From positions 2,108,001-2,172,000 of the forward strand of contig JAJQJQ010000035.1 of NCBI GenBank assembly GCA_028622995.1: DNA of 64,000 bases, given 5' to 3'. Source of the DNA: Panagrolaimus kolymaensis (taxonomy: Eukaryota > Nematoda > Chromadorea > Rhabditida > Panagrolaimidae). Both the position numbers and the translations under genes were made by a program. Positions 1 through 10,459 of this stretch are shown here, piece after piece; the stretch's first letter is position 1; each line of letters begins with the position of its first letter. Under the pieces are notes generated by a model. The model did no database searches. It saw only the letters and a list, made by a program, of their open reading frames with translations, and was not told the DNA's origin.

Positions 1-2507
1 TTTGATGCAAGAAATTAATGAATCTCGTTTTGAATTATGGATTGAATTGGAGATATGGATTTTTTGTTCCAAATATTTTTCTTATATTTTATAAGAATTA
101 ATGCCAAGAGGATTTTGGATTCCCCCCGCTGGATGAACCTCAACTGTAAGCCATAATTTTTTATAAACACTTGCTTCAAGCTTTGATGCAAGAAATTAAT
201 GAATCTCGTTTTGAATTATGGATTGAATTGGATATATGGATTTTTTGTTCCAAATATTTTTCTTATATTTTATAAGAATTAATGCCAAGAGGATTTTGGA
301 TTCCCCCCGCTGGATGAACCTCAACTGTAATCCATAATTTTTTATAAACACTTGCTTCAAGCTTTGATGCAAGAAATTAATGAATCTCGTTTTGAATTAT
401 GGATTGAATTGGAGATATGGATTTTTTGTTCCAAATATTTTTCTTATATTTTATAAGAATTAATGCCAAGAGGATTTTGGATTCCCCCCGCTGGATGAAC
501 CTCAACTGTAAGCCATAATTTTTTATAAACACTTGCTTCAAGCTTTGATGCAAGAAATTAATGAATCTCGTTTTGAATTATGGATTGAATTGGAGATATG
601 GATTTTTTGTTCCAAATATTTTTCTTATATTTTATAAGAATTAATGCAAAGAGGATTTTGGATTCCCCCCGCTGGATGAACCTCAACTGTAATCCATAAT
701 TTTTTATAAACACTTGCTTCAAGCTTTGATGCAAGAAATTAATGAATCTCGTTTTGAATTATGGATTGAATTGGATATATGGATTTTTTGTTCCAAATAT
801 TTTTCTTATATTTTATAAGAATTAATGCCAAGAGGATTTTGGATTCCCCCCGCTGGATGAACCTCAACTGTAATCCATAATTTTTTATAAACACTTGCTT
901 CAAGCTTTGATGCAAGAAATTAATGAATCTCGTTTTGAATTATGGATTGAATTGGAGATATGGATTTTTTGTTCCAAATATTTTTCTTATATTTTATAAG
1001 AATTAATGCCAAGAGGATTTTGGATTCCCCCCGCTGGATGAACCTCAACTGTAATCCATAATTTTTTATAAACACTTGCTTCAAGCTTTGATGCAAGAAA
1101 TTAATGAATCTCGTTTTGAATTATGGATTGAATTGGAGATATGGATTTTTAGTTCCAAATATTTTTCTTATATTTTATAAGAATTAATGCCAAGAGGATT
1201 TTGGATTCCCCCCGCTGGATGAACCTCAACTGTAAGCCATAATTTTTTATAAACACTTGCTTCAAGCTTTGATGCAAGAAATTAATGAATCTCGTTTTGA
1301 ATTATGGATTGAATTGGAGATATGGATTTTTTGTTCCAAATATTTTTCTTATATTTTATAAGAATTAATGCAAAGAGGATTTTGGATTCCCCCCGCTGGA
1401 TGAACCTCAACTGTAATCCATAATTTTTTATAAACACTTGCTTCAAGCTTTGATGCAAGAAATTAATGAATCTCGTTTTGAATTATGGATTGAATTGGAT
1501 ATATGGATTTTTTGTTCCAAATATTTTTCTTATATTTTATAAGAATTAATGCCAAGAGGATTTTGGATTCCCCCCGCTGGATGAACCTCAACTGTAATCC
1601 ATAATTTTTTATAAACACTTGCTTCAAGCTTTGATGCAAGAAATTAATGAATCTCGTTTTGAATTATGGATTGAATTGGAGATATGGATTTTTTGTTCCA
1701 AATATTTTTCTTATATTTTATAAGAATTAATGCCAAGAGGATTTTGGATTCCACCCGCTGGATGAACCTCAACTGTAATCCATAATTTTTTATAAACACT
1801 TGCTTCAAGCTTTGATGCAAGAAATTAATGAATCTCGTTTTGAATTATGGATTGAATTGGATATATGGATTTTTTGTTCCAAATATTTTTCTTATATTTT
1901 ATAAGAATTAATGCCAAGAGGATTTTGGATTCCCCCCGCTGGATGAACCTCAACTGTAATCCATAATTTTTTATAAACACTTGCTTCAAGCTTTGATGCA
2001 AGAAATTAATGAATCTCGTTTTGAATTATGGATTGAATTGGAGATATGGATTTTTTGTTCCAAATATTTTTCTTATATTTTATAAGAATTAATGCCAAGA
2101 GGATTTTGGATTCCACCCGCTGGATGAACCTCAACTGTAATCCATAATTTTTTATAAACACTTGCTTCAAGCTTTGATGCAAGAAATTAATGAATCTCGT
2201 TTTGAATTATGGATTGAATTGGAGATATGGATTTTTTGTTCCAAATATTTTTCTTATATTTAATAAGAATTAATGCCAAGAGGATTTTGGATTCCCCCCG
2301 CTGGATGAACTTCAACTGTAATCCATAATTTTTTATAAACACTTGCTTCAAGCTTTGATGCAAGAAATTAATGAATCTCGTTTTGAATTATGGATTGAAT
2401 TGGAGATATGGATTTTTTGTTCCAAATATTTTTCTTATATTTTATAAGAATTAATGCCAAGAGGATTTTGGATTCCCCCCGTTGGATGAACCTCAACTGT
2501 GATCGAT
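1..2507. repeat. 181-bp satellite array, about 14 head-to-tail copies
   Basis: A monomer starting TTTGATGCAAGAAATTAATG repeats at 1, 182, 363, 544, 725 and so on to 2354, always 181 bp apart with no indels. The array runs off the left edge and ends near 2507, where the last copy changes from CTCAACTGTAA to CTCAACTGTGATCG. Copies differ at a few diagnostic sites: GAGATATGG or GATATATGG, GCCAAG or GCAAAG, GTAAGCC or GTAATCC, CCCCCC or CCACCC. No long open frame crosses it. It is a satellite or tandem repeat block; centromeric, subtelomeric or dispersed location cannot be told from the sequence. Confidence 0.97.
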
Positions 2508-2923
2508 TAATTATTTATGAAGCATTGAAACAATTTAATCGAATTTAAAACTTATTGAATTAGAAAAAAAATTGCAAAAGAAAAGTGCCTTATTTTTATG
2601 ATTTTTTTTGTATTTTTACATCCATTTTTAATGATATTTTTCCAAACGCATCCTTTGGTGACGATTTGGAAGCAACCAAAAATTAAACTTAATAGCAAAA
2701 AATGTTTTGATAAAGGAAAAAAAATTCCAAAATCATAAGTAATGAAACTTATAAAAAACTTTGTTTATCACAAGTGATAAATCACATAAAAAGCTACAAA
2801 ATCGGTAACATATTTGTTTAGTGAAAGATAAGGCTCAAATCGAGTTATGTGGTTTTGAAAATCAAAATACCTATGTTAATGAAAGTATGAAATCTAGAAA
2901 TTTCATTTCTCTTTAATCAACAG

Positions 2924-3071
2924 AGCTACCAATGCAAATCCCGATCCTCATTGGGAATGTTATAGTCCTGGGAGACGATATAATGAAGTACAAAAGCAAA
3001 AACATCCTAGTTTATGTATTTTTTATGCTGATTCTCATTATAAATCTATTACAAGTTTAATAAGTAAATAA
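2924..3071 (+). pseudogene. Orphan 3' exon of an unidentified protein
   Basis: After an acceptor-like ATCAACAG at 2923, 48 codons run open in one frame to a TAA at 3069-3071. The peptide contains HWECYSPGRRYN and then SLCIFYADSHYKSI, and looks like real coding sequence. The final hydrophobic strand followed by a HY pair resembles the end of OTU cysteine-protease domains, which some Helitron-type elements carry. That identification is a guess from a short motif. No matching upstream exon in the right phase was found, so this is probably a broken remnant. Confidence 0.35.
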
Positions 3072-3346
3072 AAGCATTGATTTTTTTTATTAAAAGTTTT
3101 AAATTATTTTTAATCCTTGTTTGTTTTGTTGTAAATGTGTAGATATTCTAATGTAATAAATATATGCAAAATTAAAAACAAAAAAATTACAACTTTTTTA
3201 TCAAATTGCTACTAACCATTATTAATAATTATAACATAAAAAAATTTAAAACCATGAGTTTGCGCGAAAAAAGTTAATAAATTTCGCCTGCGCGAAAATT
3301 CAGCTTGGCATGGTGTGCAATTCGCCAAATTTGGGACAAGTAAAAT

Positions 3347-3371
3347 ATTTTTCGCGTGATACGCGAAAAAT
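3347..3371. repeat. Perfect inverted repeat (hairpin)
   Basis: Arms ATTTTTCGCGT and ACGCGAAAAAT (11 bp each) are separated by GAT. A 12-bp direct repeat, AATTTGGGACAA, lies on both sides, and GCGCGAAAA motifs occur at about 3260 and 3288. The CG-containing motifs stand out in this AT-rich DNA. It is probably a small transposon end or foldback unit; type unknown. Confidence 0.6.
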
Positions 3372-4577
3372 TTGGGACAAATGTGGTCCTCCCGTTTTTT
3401 TCGGTAGAAATACGTAAAAATATATGGAGAATTTGATTCCGTTGAGAAAACTCCCCGCTTTGGACTTTACGACATACTTCTCCTTGCGAGACTATAATTC
3501 ATAATCTTTTATAGCGGTATAATGCTATTTTTATATTATCTTCGATGGTTGGGGTCAATTACAATGTTGTTCGCCACATTTTTACGAATCGAATGGTATA
3601 TAAAACTTAAAAAAATAAAAAAATCCATAATTATGCTAATTAGATTACTGTATCTCCAGAATGAGTATATCAAATGGCAAAACGGCCTCTATTTTCGTGA
3701 TTTTCATAGTTAGAAACCCCCAGGATCGAGTTTTCAGTCAGGAAAAAGCAAAAAAATTTTTTTTGCTGTTCCGTTTTTTTACAGAAAAGCTCGATTTTCA
3801 AAAAAAAAATGAGTTTTAAAACCTTGATTTATTTTTTTATTGAATGGGTGCTTCAAAAATCAAACACAAACGACACTTTCTTCGCCTTTCTTTTTTTATT
3901 GTTAAATAAAAAAATAAAAAACAAACATTCTCTTTTTAAAAACAATCTTCGTGAAAAGAAAAAATGTTTGCAATTGTAAAAAGTTGCTTTTGGAAACGGG
4001 AATATGTTGGTTTTTTTCTTCGCCAATCGATCTCCTTGATAAAGCAGCAACACTAAATCTTTTTATCTATCATAGCTTTATTTTTTGCTTATTTTTTTTG
4101 AATATTTTGATGAATTAACATTTTCTTCACGTTGTTTTGTTTCTGAATTAGTTTTTCTTTTAAATTTTTCATGAATCACATACAATCGTCCAGTTGTAAA
4201 AGGATTAAATATCTTTAAAATGCTACTACTTTGCTTCCCGCGGAAAGTGAAGATTATTCGCTTCCAAAAACAATGAGATCTAAAACCTTTGATAAAATAA
4301 TGGATATTGGACACAATCCTATAAAAATTTCCGCCTATACAGGAGAGAAAAGAAGTATCCTTCCTAGTAATTTTGATTGGCTGTGGAAGCCTGGAAATCT
4401 ATCATGGGAAAATTCAATAAAAATGAAAAAATTAGCATAAAAAAATGAATGAATGTTCAAAGTAAAAAGCTTTTCATTGTATGAAAATGTAGCGTTGATG
4501 AGCGGTTGTTTTTTTTGAGTTACCCAATGATGCAAAAGGATCCAAAAAAAGTCATATGATCCAAATACCCAAAGCTT

Positions 4578-4931
4578 TTGGTTATTGGGTTAATGAACAA
4601 CACATTACAGTGTAAAATTTTAACCGGTGATAAAAAAGGTGACGTTGTCATGATTCATCGAATTTTGTTATATAATGAAGAAAATTACCCATTTACATTG
4701 GCCCGAAGACAATTCCCTGTTAAAATCGCGTTTGCAATGACTATCAACAAAAGCCAGGGTCAAACATTCGAAATTGTTGGAATTGATTTGCGAAAGGATG
4801 TTTTTAACCATGGGCAAATGTATGTTGCATGCTCAAGAGTAAAGCGTTGGTCTGCATTGAAAATATATTTTGGACAACAGCGATTGAATAATAAAGTTAA
4901 GAATTATGTTTACAAGGAAATAATTAATTAG
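4578..4931 (+). pseudogene. Helitron PIF1-type helicase, C-terminal fragment
   Basis: The open frame gives 117 residues matching the end of the helicase half of Helitron Rep/Hel proteins: LMNNTLQCKILTGDKKGD, then FPVKIAFAMTINKSQGQTF (the late superfamily 1 helicase motif with the invariant SQGQTF) and GQMYVACSRV near the end. Family proteins exceed 1,000 residues. Walker A and B motifs, the Rep nuclease and the zinc finger are all missing upstream, and stop codons interrupt the frame just before 4578. It is a truncated relic that cannot act alone; an intact copy elsewhere would have to supply the activity. Confidence 0.85.
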
Positions 4932-5304
4932 AAAATAAACTAACGTAAAAGTTCTGGTGGTATGTTTTTTGTTTATTAATAGGCGGCGAATTAATAATGT
5001 AGTTACTTTATTGATTTCTTAATTGTCGAACTCTTTGGGAGGATCTTTTTAACCACCTTTATGGTGGCCCCCGCTGCAGGATATGCAGCATTATATGTTG
5101 AGGGAGAGCAAGAGGAGGTAAGTCGTTTATTTTCATGTTATGTATTTTCTATTTTTATTTTATGATTGAACAGATATCGCCACTTCACGGAATATGCTTT
5201 TATTGTACATTCTTTTACGCAGCTATTATGATAGTAAAAAAAGTAAATAATCATAAATATTATGCAAATTTATCCTTGAAATTTTAGATGAAACTTCAAA
5301 ATCC

Positions 5305-5312
5305 TATATAAA
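5305..5312 (+). promoter_or_regulatory. TATA box of the OB-fold gene
   Basis: TATATAAA lies 89 bp before the ATG at 5401, in the context CCTATATAAAGAAAAGCG. Its position fits a TATA element for the gene inside the Helitron, which suggests the passenger gene has its own promoter. Confidence 0.5.
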
Positions 5313-5400
5313 GAAAAGCGCAAAGCAAAAACTGTTCATTTCAATTCAAAATTTGGTTGCATTCTGGTCGCTTGAATTCTTTGTTTAAAAAATCTAAGAA

Positions 5401-6541
5401 ATGTCTCAATCGGATGTTCCATTTTCTGGTGGTGATGCTCAATCTGCTGGCGTTCCTCAATCTGGTGGTGGTCCAAAATCTGCTGGTGTTCCTCATTCTG
5501 GCGCTTTTCCTCAATCTGGTGGTGGTCCTAAATCTGCTGGCGGTCCTCATTCTGGTGCTTTTCCTCAATTTGCTGGTGATCCTCAATCTGCTGGTGTTCT
5601 TCTTTCGCAAGATCATATCCAATTATCTAAGGTATCAGATGTTATGAAAATCAAGAAAAACATGCGCCATCAGTAATTTTTTTCTTTATTAATTTACTCT
5701 TATTATTATTTTTTTAGTGCTTTTGATATTATATGTCGCATTGCTTCCGTATCAAAAGATGATCCACGTTATAAGTACTTCAACTGCGTTATTTCTGATG
5801 ATGAGTATGCTGATATCCAAAAGAAATTTTCGTTTAAAGTTACTGGTGAAAATCTTGCTGGATATGTTGATATTGGTGTTGGTGACATCATATGCCTTAA
5901 ACAAGCTATCAAAGCCGAAAATCGTCGCTCATCAAGTGCTTATGTTTTCAAATCTGATGATCTCAATATCCAACTTATTGCTGGTAGAGAAACAACAGCA
6001 GAAATCCTGTTTTCAACTGTTCGTGGAGAAGTTAAGAATTTCAACCTTCTTGCAAATGAAAAGAAAAATGTTATCCTCCGCGGTATTGTTGATTGCTTGC
6101 CTAAGAAACATGGTGATAAATGGATTGTAATGCTGGCTGATTCTTTTGATAACATTATTGAACTTGAACTTAAATCATTTGTGGAAATCAAAGCTGGTGA
6201 TGAATGTACCGCTTATGGTGATATATTTAAAGCTGGTAAGTTATATTTTCAAAACAATGAGTATATTTGATGTTTTAGATGGGATCATTTTTATGGTTTG
6301 CAATAATATTATTAAAATTAATCATTCTCAACTTGGTGCTCAAGGAATAGCTGGAAGTGGTAAAGAACAACCTGCTGGAATTGGTGGAAAAGAAAGCGTT
6401 CAACATGGTGAAAAAGATGCTGTTGGTCAAGGTGGAAAAAACCAAACTTATGGTGCTGGAGAAAAACAAGGAGGAGCTGATGGAAAAGAAAATCCTGCTC
6501 AAGCTAAACATAAGAATACCGGTCGTAATGGACAGAAGTAA
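5401..6541 (+). CDS. Tandem OB-fold protein (ssDNA-binding, RPA/POT1-like) inside the Helitron
   Basis: Predicted exons are 5401-5672, 5718-6235 and 6279-6541 (350 aa); phases join cleanly. The first 65 residues are a Gly/Ser/Pro repeat with units such as PQSGGGPKSAG and PHSGAFPQ. Two OB-fold-like domains follow. The first includes VDIGVGDIICLKQAIKAE, recalling the GDII(R/L) strand of telomere-binding OB folds. The second includes KNVILRGIVDCLP, GDKWIVMLADS and GDECTAYGDI. The C-terminus is a Gly/Lys/Gln-rich tail. I infer a single-stranded DNA-binding role. Plant Helitrons are known to carry RPA-like proteins, so a transposition accessory is possible, as is a captured host POT-like gene. After the TAA at 6539-6541 the same frame continues with coding-like sequence through a second TAA. 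Confidence 0.65.
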
Positions 6542-6720
6542 TCTGCTGGTGGTGGACGTTAAGAAACTGGTGGTCAAATTCGCTCTCGCAAGTTTGCAAA
6601 TCAAGATAAAAAAACTATTAAATAAATAATTGGTGTTTTAATTTTTTTGTAATTTATAATATAATTAGTTCAATGAAATAAATTTTCTTTAATAATACAA
6701 TTTGTAAAATTATGGGGATC

Positions 6721-6748
6721 GCGGCGCGGAGCGCCGCTTCTTGCCTAG
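6721..6748 (+). other. Helitron 3' terminus: hairpin plus CTAG
   Basis: GCGGCGC (6721-6727), loop GGA and GCGCCGC (6731-6737) form a perfect 7-bp stem. TTCTTGC follows, then CTAG at 6745-6748 and T at 6749. The 17-bp stem-loop is entirely G and C apart from one loop A, inside AT-rich DNA. It matches the defined structure of Helitron 3' ends. Confidence 0.85.
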
Positions 6749-7122
6749 TGAAAAAATTAAAGTAAATGTTTACACAGATTCTGATCAAAATCTTAAGCAA
6801 CATGTAAAATAAAAAAACATAACAAAGTGCATATTTAGAGTTTTATGTAGAATTTGAAGAAGAAAAAACGCACAACATTTTAGCATTTATAAACTTTAAG
6901 GAATTATACAGTATTTATCTATTAATTAAATAATTTTTTCACCAAAACATCTCAAAAGACACGGTGGATTAAATAAAAATTTAGAAAATTATTTATTGCA
7001 AATTTTGAATTATTTTTAAGTTTGTAAACACAATATTTTTATGGATATAATTTTTTTATTTTTTTGTGAAAATATTTTTCTTTTTCGTAATAAATAAATA
7101 AAATACTAATTTAAATTTAAGA

Positions 7123-7734
7123 TCATTCCACAATGTTATTCTGTTCATCATCAGCTTCATTATTTCCAAAATTCCATAATTTTTCTATAACATGTCCCCA
7201 ACAAAGTGCACTGGTAATATTCATCAATGGTGTGCATGGATAAATCGAATTACTCAAAGCCATGAGTTCATCCAAAATATCTGATCTTGGTTCAGGTACT
7301 TCACGATCAAGTAAAATAATAAAATACATTGAACCACGAATTAATTTTTTAATAATTTTATATGAAATCATTATTTTTATAAATGTGTGATTGCTTAATC
7401 CTTTGAGAGTGTTGGGATTTGCCATAAAAAAAATTTCTATTATTACCAAATCCAGTGTGAATGCAATTAAGAAAAATATATGTGGAGCAATCCAAAGCAA
7501 AAATTTCCAAGTTGAATAATTAAGGGTATCAAAAAATCCGATGCATTCAAAAACCATAATAAAACCACTGTGAAGATAAAATAAAACCAAAGTAATTTTA
7601 AGAATAAATAAATCAGGTTCTTCACTGCTTGGAAAAGTCAAACATTTTCTCATAAAATTTTTGCATCTATTATTTCGTGGCAAAATTTCTTTATAAATCC
7701 AACAAAGTCTCGCTGTGACTAAAGAGGAAACCAA
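7123..7734 (-). CDS. Multi-pass membrane protein, unknown family (possible chemoreceptor remnant)
   Basis: A single 203-codon open frame with no visible intron. Hydrophobic segments near residues 42-68, 78-104 and 120-142 suggest at least three membrane helices. An acidic Asn-rich tail (EADDEQNNIVE) follows. No family motif could be recognised. It could be a small membrane protein or the C-terminal part of a nematode serpentine receptor. An AG acceptor (TTTCCTCTTTAG) near 7715 raises the alternative that the mRNA is trans-spliced there and translation starts at the Met of MRKCLTFPSSEEP. The nearest neighbour is the Helitron 3' end about 375 bp away. Confidence 0.45.
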   Translation of the reverse strand: MVSSLVTARLCWIYKEILPRNNRCKNFMRKCLTFPSSEEPDLFILKITLVLFYLHSGFIMVFECIGFFDTLNYSTWKFLLWIAPHIFFLIAFTLDLVIIEIFFMANPNTLKGLSNHTFIKIMISYKIIKKLIRGSMYFIILLDREVPEPRSDILDELMALSNSIYPCTPLMNITSALCWGHVIEKLWNFGNNEADDEQNNIVE

Positions 7735-9147
7735 AAATGAAATACATTAAGTCCAACTATAAGCAGCATGCCTCTCAGTATGACTGACATCAGTCAAAAG
7801 AATGAAAACTTTATAAAATGTGGATATTAATAAAAACCTAAATAATGGTTTTTACAATATTGGGCAAAGGCATCTTATTTGAGGACAATGGTTTTTTTGT
7901 GAATCCCAATTAGGAATTTAAAAACTTCTAAAAATTCTCTCGGCGAAGTAATTGCTTCCATTCCGAGTTTCACTACTTCGATGAAAATCTTGCTATTTTC
8001 TTTAAACGCTTAACTTTTTTTAAGTTTCGCTAAAAAAAATTTCAATGGAATTTCTGAATTAAGAAATTTTTTCTCCCTTTAATTTTTAAAAACTTTCAAA
8101 ATTACTTTTTTCTTTTTTTTAACGTTGACCTTTGATTTCAATCCACCAGATCTTTTTCCTTTTCATTATTTGTTTTTTGAACTTTAAAAGAAAAAAAAAT
8201 TTCGAAAAAAAACATGAATGAATTTCAAAAAAATGCTCTTTTTTTCTTTCCCTCTTTTTTTTTTTTTGCAACCATTTTCTTCTTCCATTATTTCCAAAGC
8301 AAAAAAAGGCGTTCATTCCAGCAACCGCAGCAGCCAGCAGTAGCAGCTGGCTTGGTTGTGTGTGAGTGAGTGCATGCATGTTTTCGTTATTGCTACTTTC
8401 GTCATTTTTTTTCATAAAATTTTTCATCGTTTTTTTGGGTGGTATTAAAACTAGGAAAAGAAGAAACTTTATTTCATTTATATTTTTTGAAATTCTTATA
8501 AAAATGTAGCTCTTTTCTTCTTTCTTTTTCATTTTGTTCTAATTTTATAAAATCAGTGAATTCATTAAAATCATTAACTTTTTTTTCTCTTTCTTTTTCT
8601 ATCAGTTTTTTTTGTTGTTGATAAATTTTTTCGTTTTATTTTCCTTTTATCTATTTTTGTTCCATGTACTTGCTTTTTTTAAGCAGCACTTTTACTTTTT
8701 TTGAGGACAATGCTTCCGGTTTTTTATGTTAGTATCATTTTAAACTTTTGGATTAAATTTCATAAAAATAATTAATTTAAGTTTTATACTATCTATTGCA
8801 AATTTGAAATATACTCAAGCCATAAAAGGTTCAATTTCTATTGGCATTTTCAAAGTTTTTATTACTCAAAAACAAAGAAAAATTTTGCCTAATTTTAACA
8901 CAGTTTTTTTACATCAAATTTTTTTTTTGATTTGCTAAACAAATTGCTTTTAAATTTTATTTTAGAAAGTTTCATAACAACAAAGTTTTTTTTCTGAAAA
9001 ACTGTGAATAATAAATTTATTAAATAAAAGCAATGCTTTTTTTTCATTTCGTGATTGATGCAACAACGCCATTCACCGAAGTTTCATAATTTATTTTTCT
9101 ATTTCTCATGATATTTTTTCCAGAAACCAAATTGAATCAAAAAAATA
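7735..9147. other. Intergenic, no gene seen
   Basis: AT-rich with long T and A runs; the open frames here are low-complexity. The last part is the upstream region of the first sirtuin, with a TTTTTTCCAG at 9114-9123 that could be a trans-splice acceptor 24 bp before the ATG. Confidence 0.5.
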
Positions 9148-10459
9148 ATGGCCTTTAGCGCTCACAAAGATCCGGAACAAGTTCGTGAATTTGAAAGCGA
9201 TGATGCCATCCTTGAAAGTCAAGCCGCTGAATTAGCCTCATGGATTCGTGAATCCAAGCATTTTGTTACTTTTACCGGAGCGGGTTTAAGCACTTCAGCT
9301 GGAATTCCCGATTTTCGTGGCCCTCAAGGTGTATGGACTCTTCGAGCTCGTGGAGAATATCCTAAAAGTAGGCAATCTACGTTGAGTGCTGTTCCAACTC
9401 GAAGCCACATGGCTTTGGTGGAAATGGAAAAAGCGGGGTTATTAAAATTTTTGATTAGTCAAAATTGTGATGGTTTGCATCGACGTTCGGGATTTCCTCC
9501 AGAAAAATTAGCTGAATTACATGGAAATTCTAATTTGGATCGATGCCAAAAATGTGGGAAAGAATATTTAAGAGATTTTCATACCAGGTAAGAAATTTGA
9601 TTAAAATTACCAAAAGTTTAAAAAAGTAGCAAAATACTTTGTTGAGAAATACATTTTTTTGGGTAAATTTATTTAACTTGAAAGTTTTAAAGAAAAAAAA
9701 TCAAATAAAAAGCTAACCGTTTCTTACAAAAACCAAAAAAAAATCAATAATATTTTCTTATATTTTTTTATTTATTTCAGAAACCATTCAAATGATGTTC
9801 ATGAACATCGAACAGTTCGAAAATGCCCAGCATGTGGAGATTGGCTTCACGATACCATTATCAACTTCAGTGAAAATCTTCCAGAAAAACCTTTAAAAAA
9901 TGGTTTCGCAAATTCACGAAAATCTGATTTACATTTGGTGCTTGGAAGCTCCCTCACTGTTTCACCAGCATGTCGAATGCCACAAGAAACTTCAACTTCA
10001 GGTGGAAAATTGGTAATTGTAAACCTTCAAAAAACTCCACTTGATCCTCTTGCTGATTTACGAATTTATGCCAAAGTAGATACTTTAATGGAAAAAATTA
10101 TGAAACATTTGAATCTTGAAATTCCTAAATGGGTTTTAAAACGATGGATTCAAATTTCTTTAAAAAATGGAAATATTTTGAAAATCGAAGGTTTGGAACC
10201 CGATGGAACTCCAGCTTCCATTTTGAGCAAAGTCGAACTTTTAAATACCAATGAATCGAGTCAAAATGAACCCTTTGAATTTAATCTTAAAAACCCTGAA
10301 ACAAAGAATTTTAAATTAAAATTTTATTTTATGGGAAATTACAACGAAAAACCTAAAGAAATTGAAATTAATTTTGATGGTGGAAAACTTACTGAACGAC
10401 TGCTTCGATTTGAATTACGTCTAAGCAAACCTGATTGGGATGTGATTATTGAAAAGTAA
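9148..10459 (+). CDS. SIRT6-like NAD-dependent deacylase, copy 1
   Basis: Exons 9148-9587 and 9781-10459 give 372 aa. The NAD-binding Rossmann motifs are clear: [16 protein letters not shown] (residues about 43-58), [22 protein letters not shown] and ELHGN with the catalytic His. Zinc ligands are C-x2-C (CQKC) at the end of exon 1 and CPAC in exon 2. [20 protein letters not shown] and [10 protein letters not shown] follow, the classic SIRT6/SIRT7 C-terminal Rossmann half. The closest C. elegans relative would be sir-2.4; orthology is inferred. Known roles of the family are histone deacylation at chromatin and genome stability. About 120 further residues after IPKW include [14 protein letters not shown]. 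The intron sits exactly between the zinc-ligand pairs. All key residues are present. A tandem paralogue lies 2 kb downstream on the same strand. Confidence 0.93.

Larger units (their letters stand above)
2508..4577. other. Gene-poor stretch with transposon debris
   Basis: Between the satellite and the helicase fragment I see no complete gene. It holds one orphan 3' exon (2924-3071), a hairpin at 3347-3371 with GCGCGAAAA-type motifs around it, and AT-rich filler. The 5' end of the Helitron must lie here or farther left, but no convincing terminus (5' TC after A) stood out. Confidence 0.5.
4578..6748 (+). mobile_element. 3' portion of a Helitron carrying a helicase fragment and an OB-fold gene
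   Basis: Three things define it: the C-terminal end of a PIF1-family helicase at 4578-4931, an OB-fold gene on the same strand at 5401-6541, and a textbook Helitron 3' end. The 3' end is a GC-rich hairpin (6721-6737) followed seven bases later by CTAG at 6745-6748, with T as the next base. Helitrons are known to end in a hairpin plus CTRR and to insert between A and T. The left boundary given is only the first recognisable coding part. The Rep (HUH) domain was not found, so this copy cannot be autonomous. Confidence 0.75.

Noticed and set aside
5341..5622. Minus-strand open frame rich in Arg, Thr and Ser repeats
   Set aside because: It is the reverse shadow of the Gly/Ser/Pro repeat in exon 1 of the OB-fold gene.
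8119..8532. 137-codon minus-strand frame
   Set aside because: Composition is Lys/Phe low-complexity from A and T tracts; no motif and no splice support.
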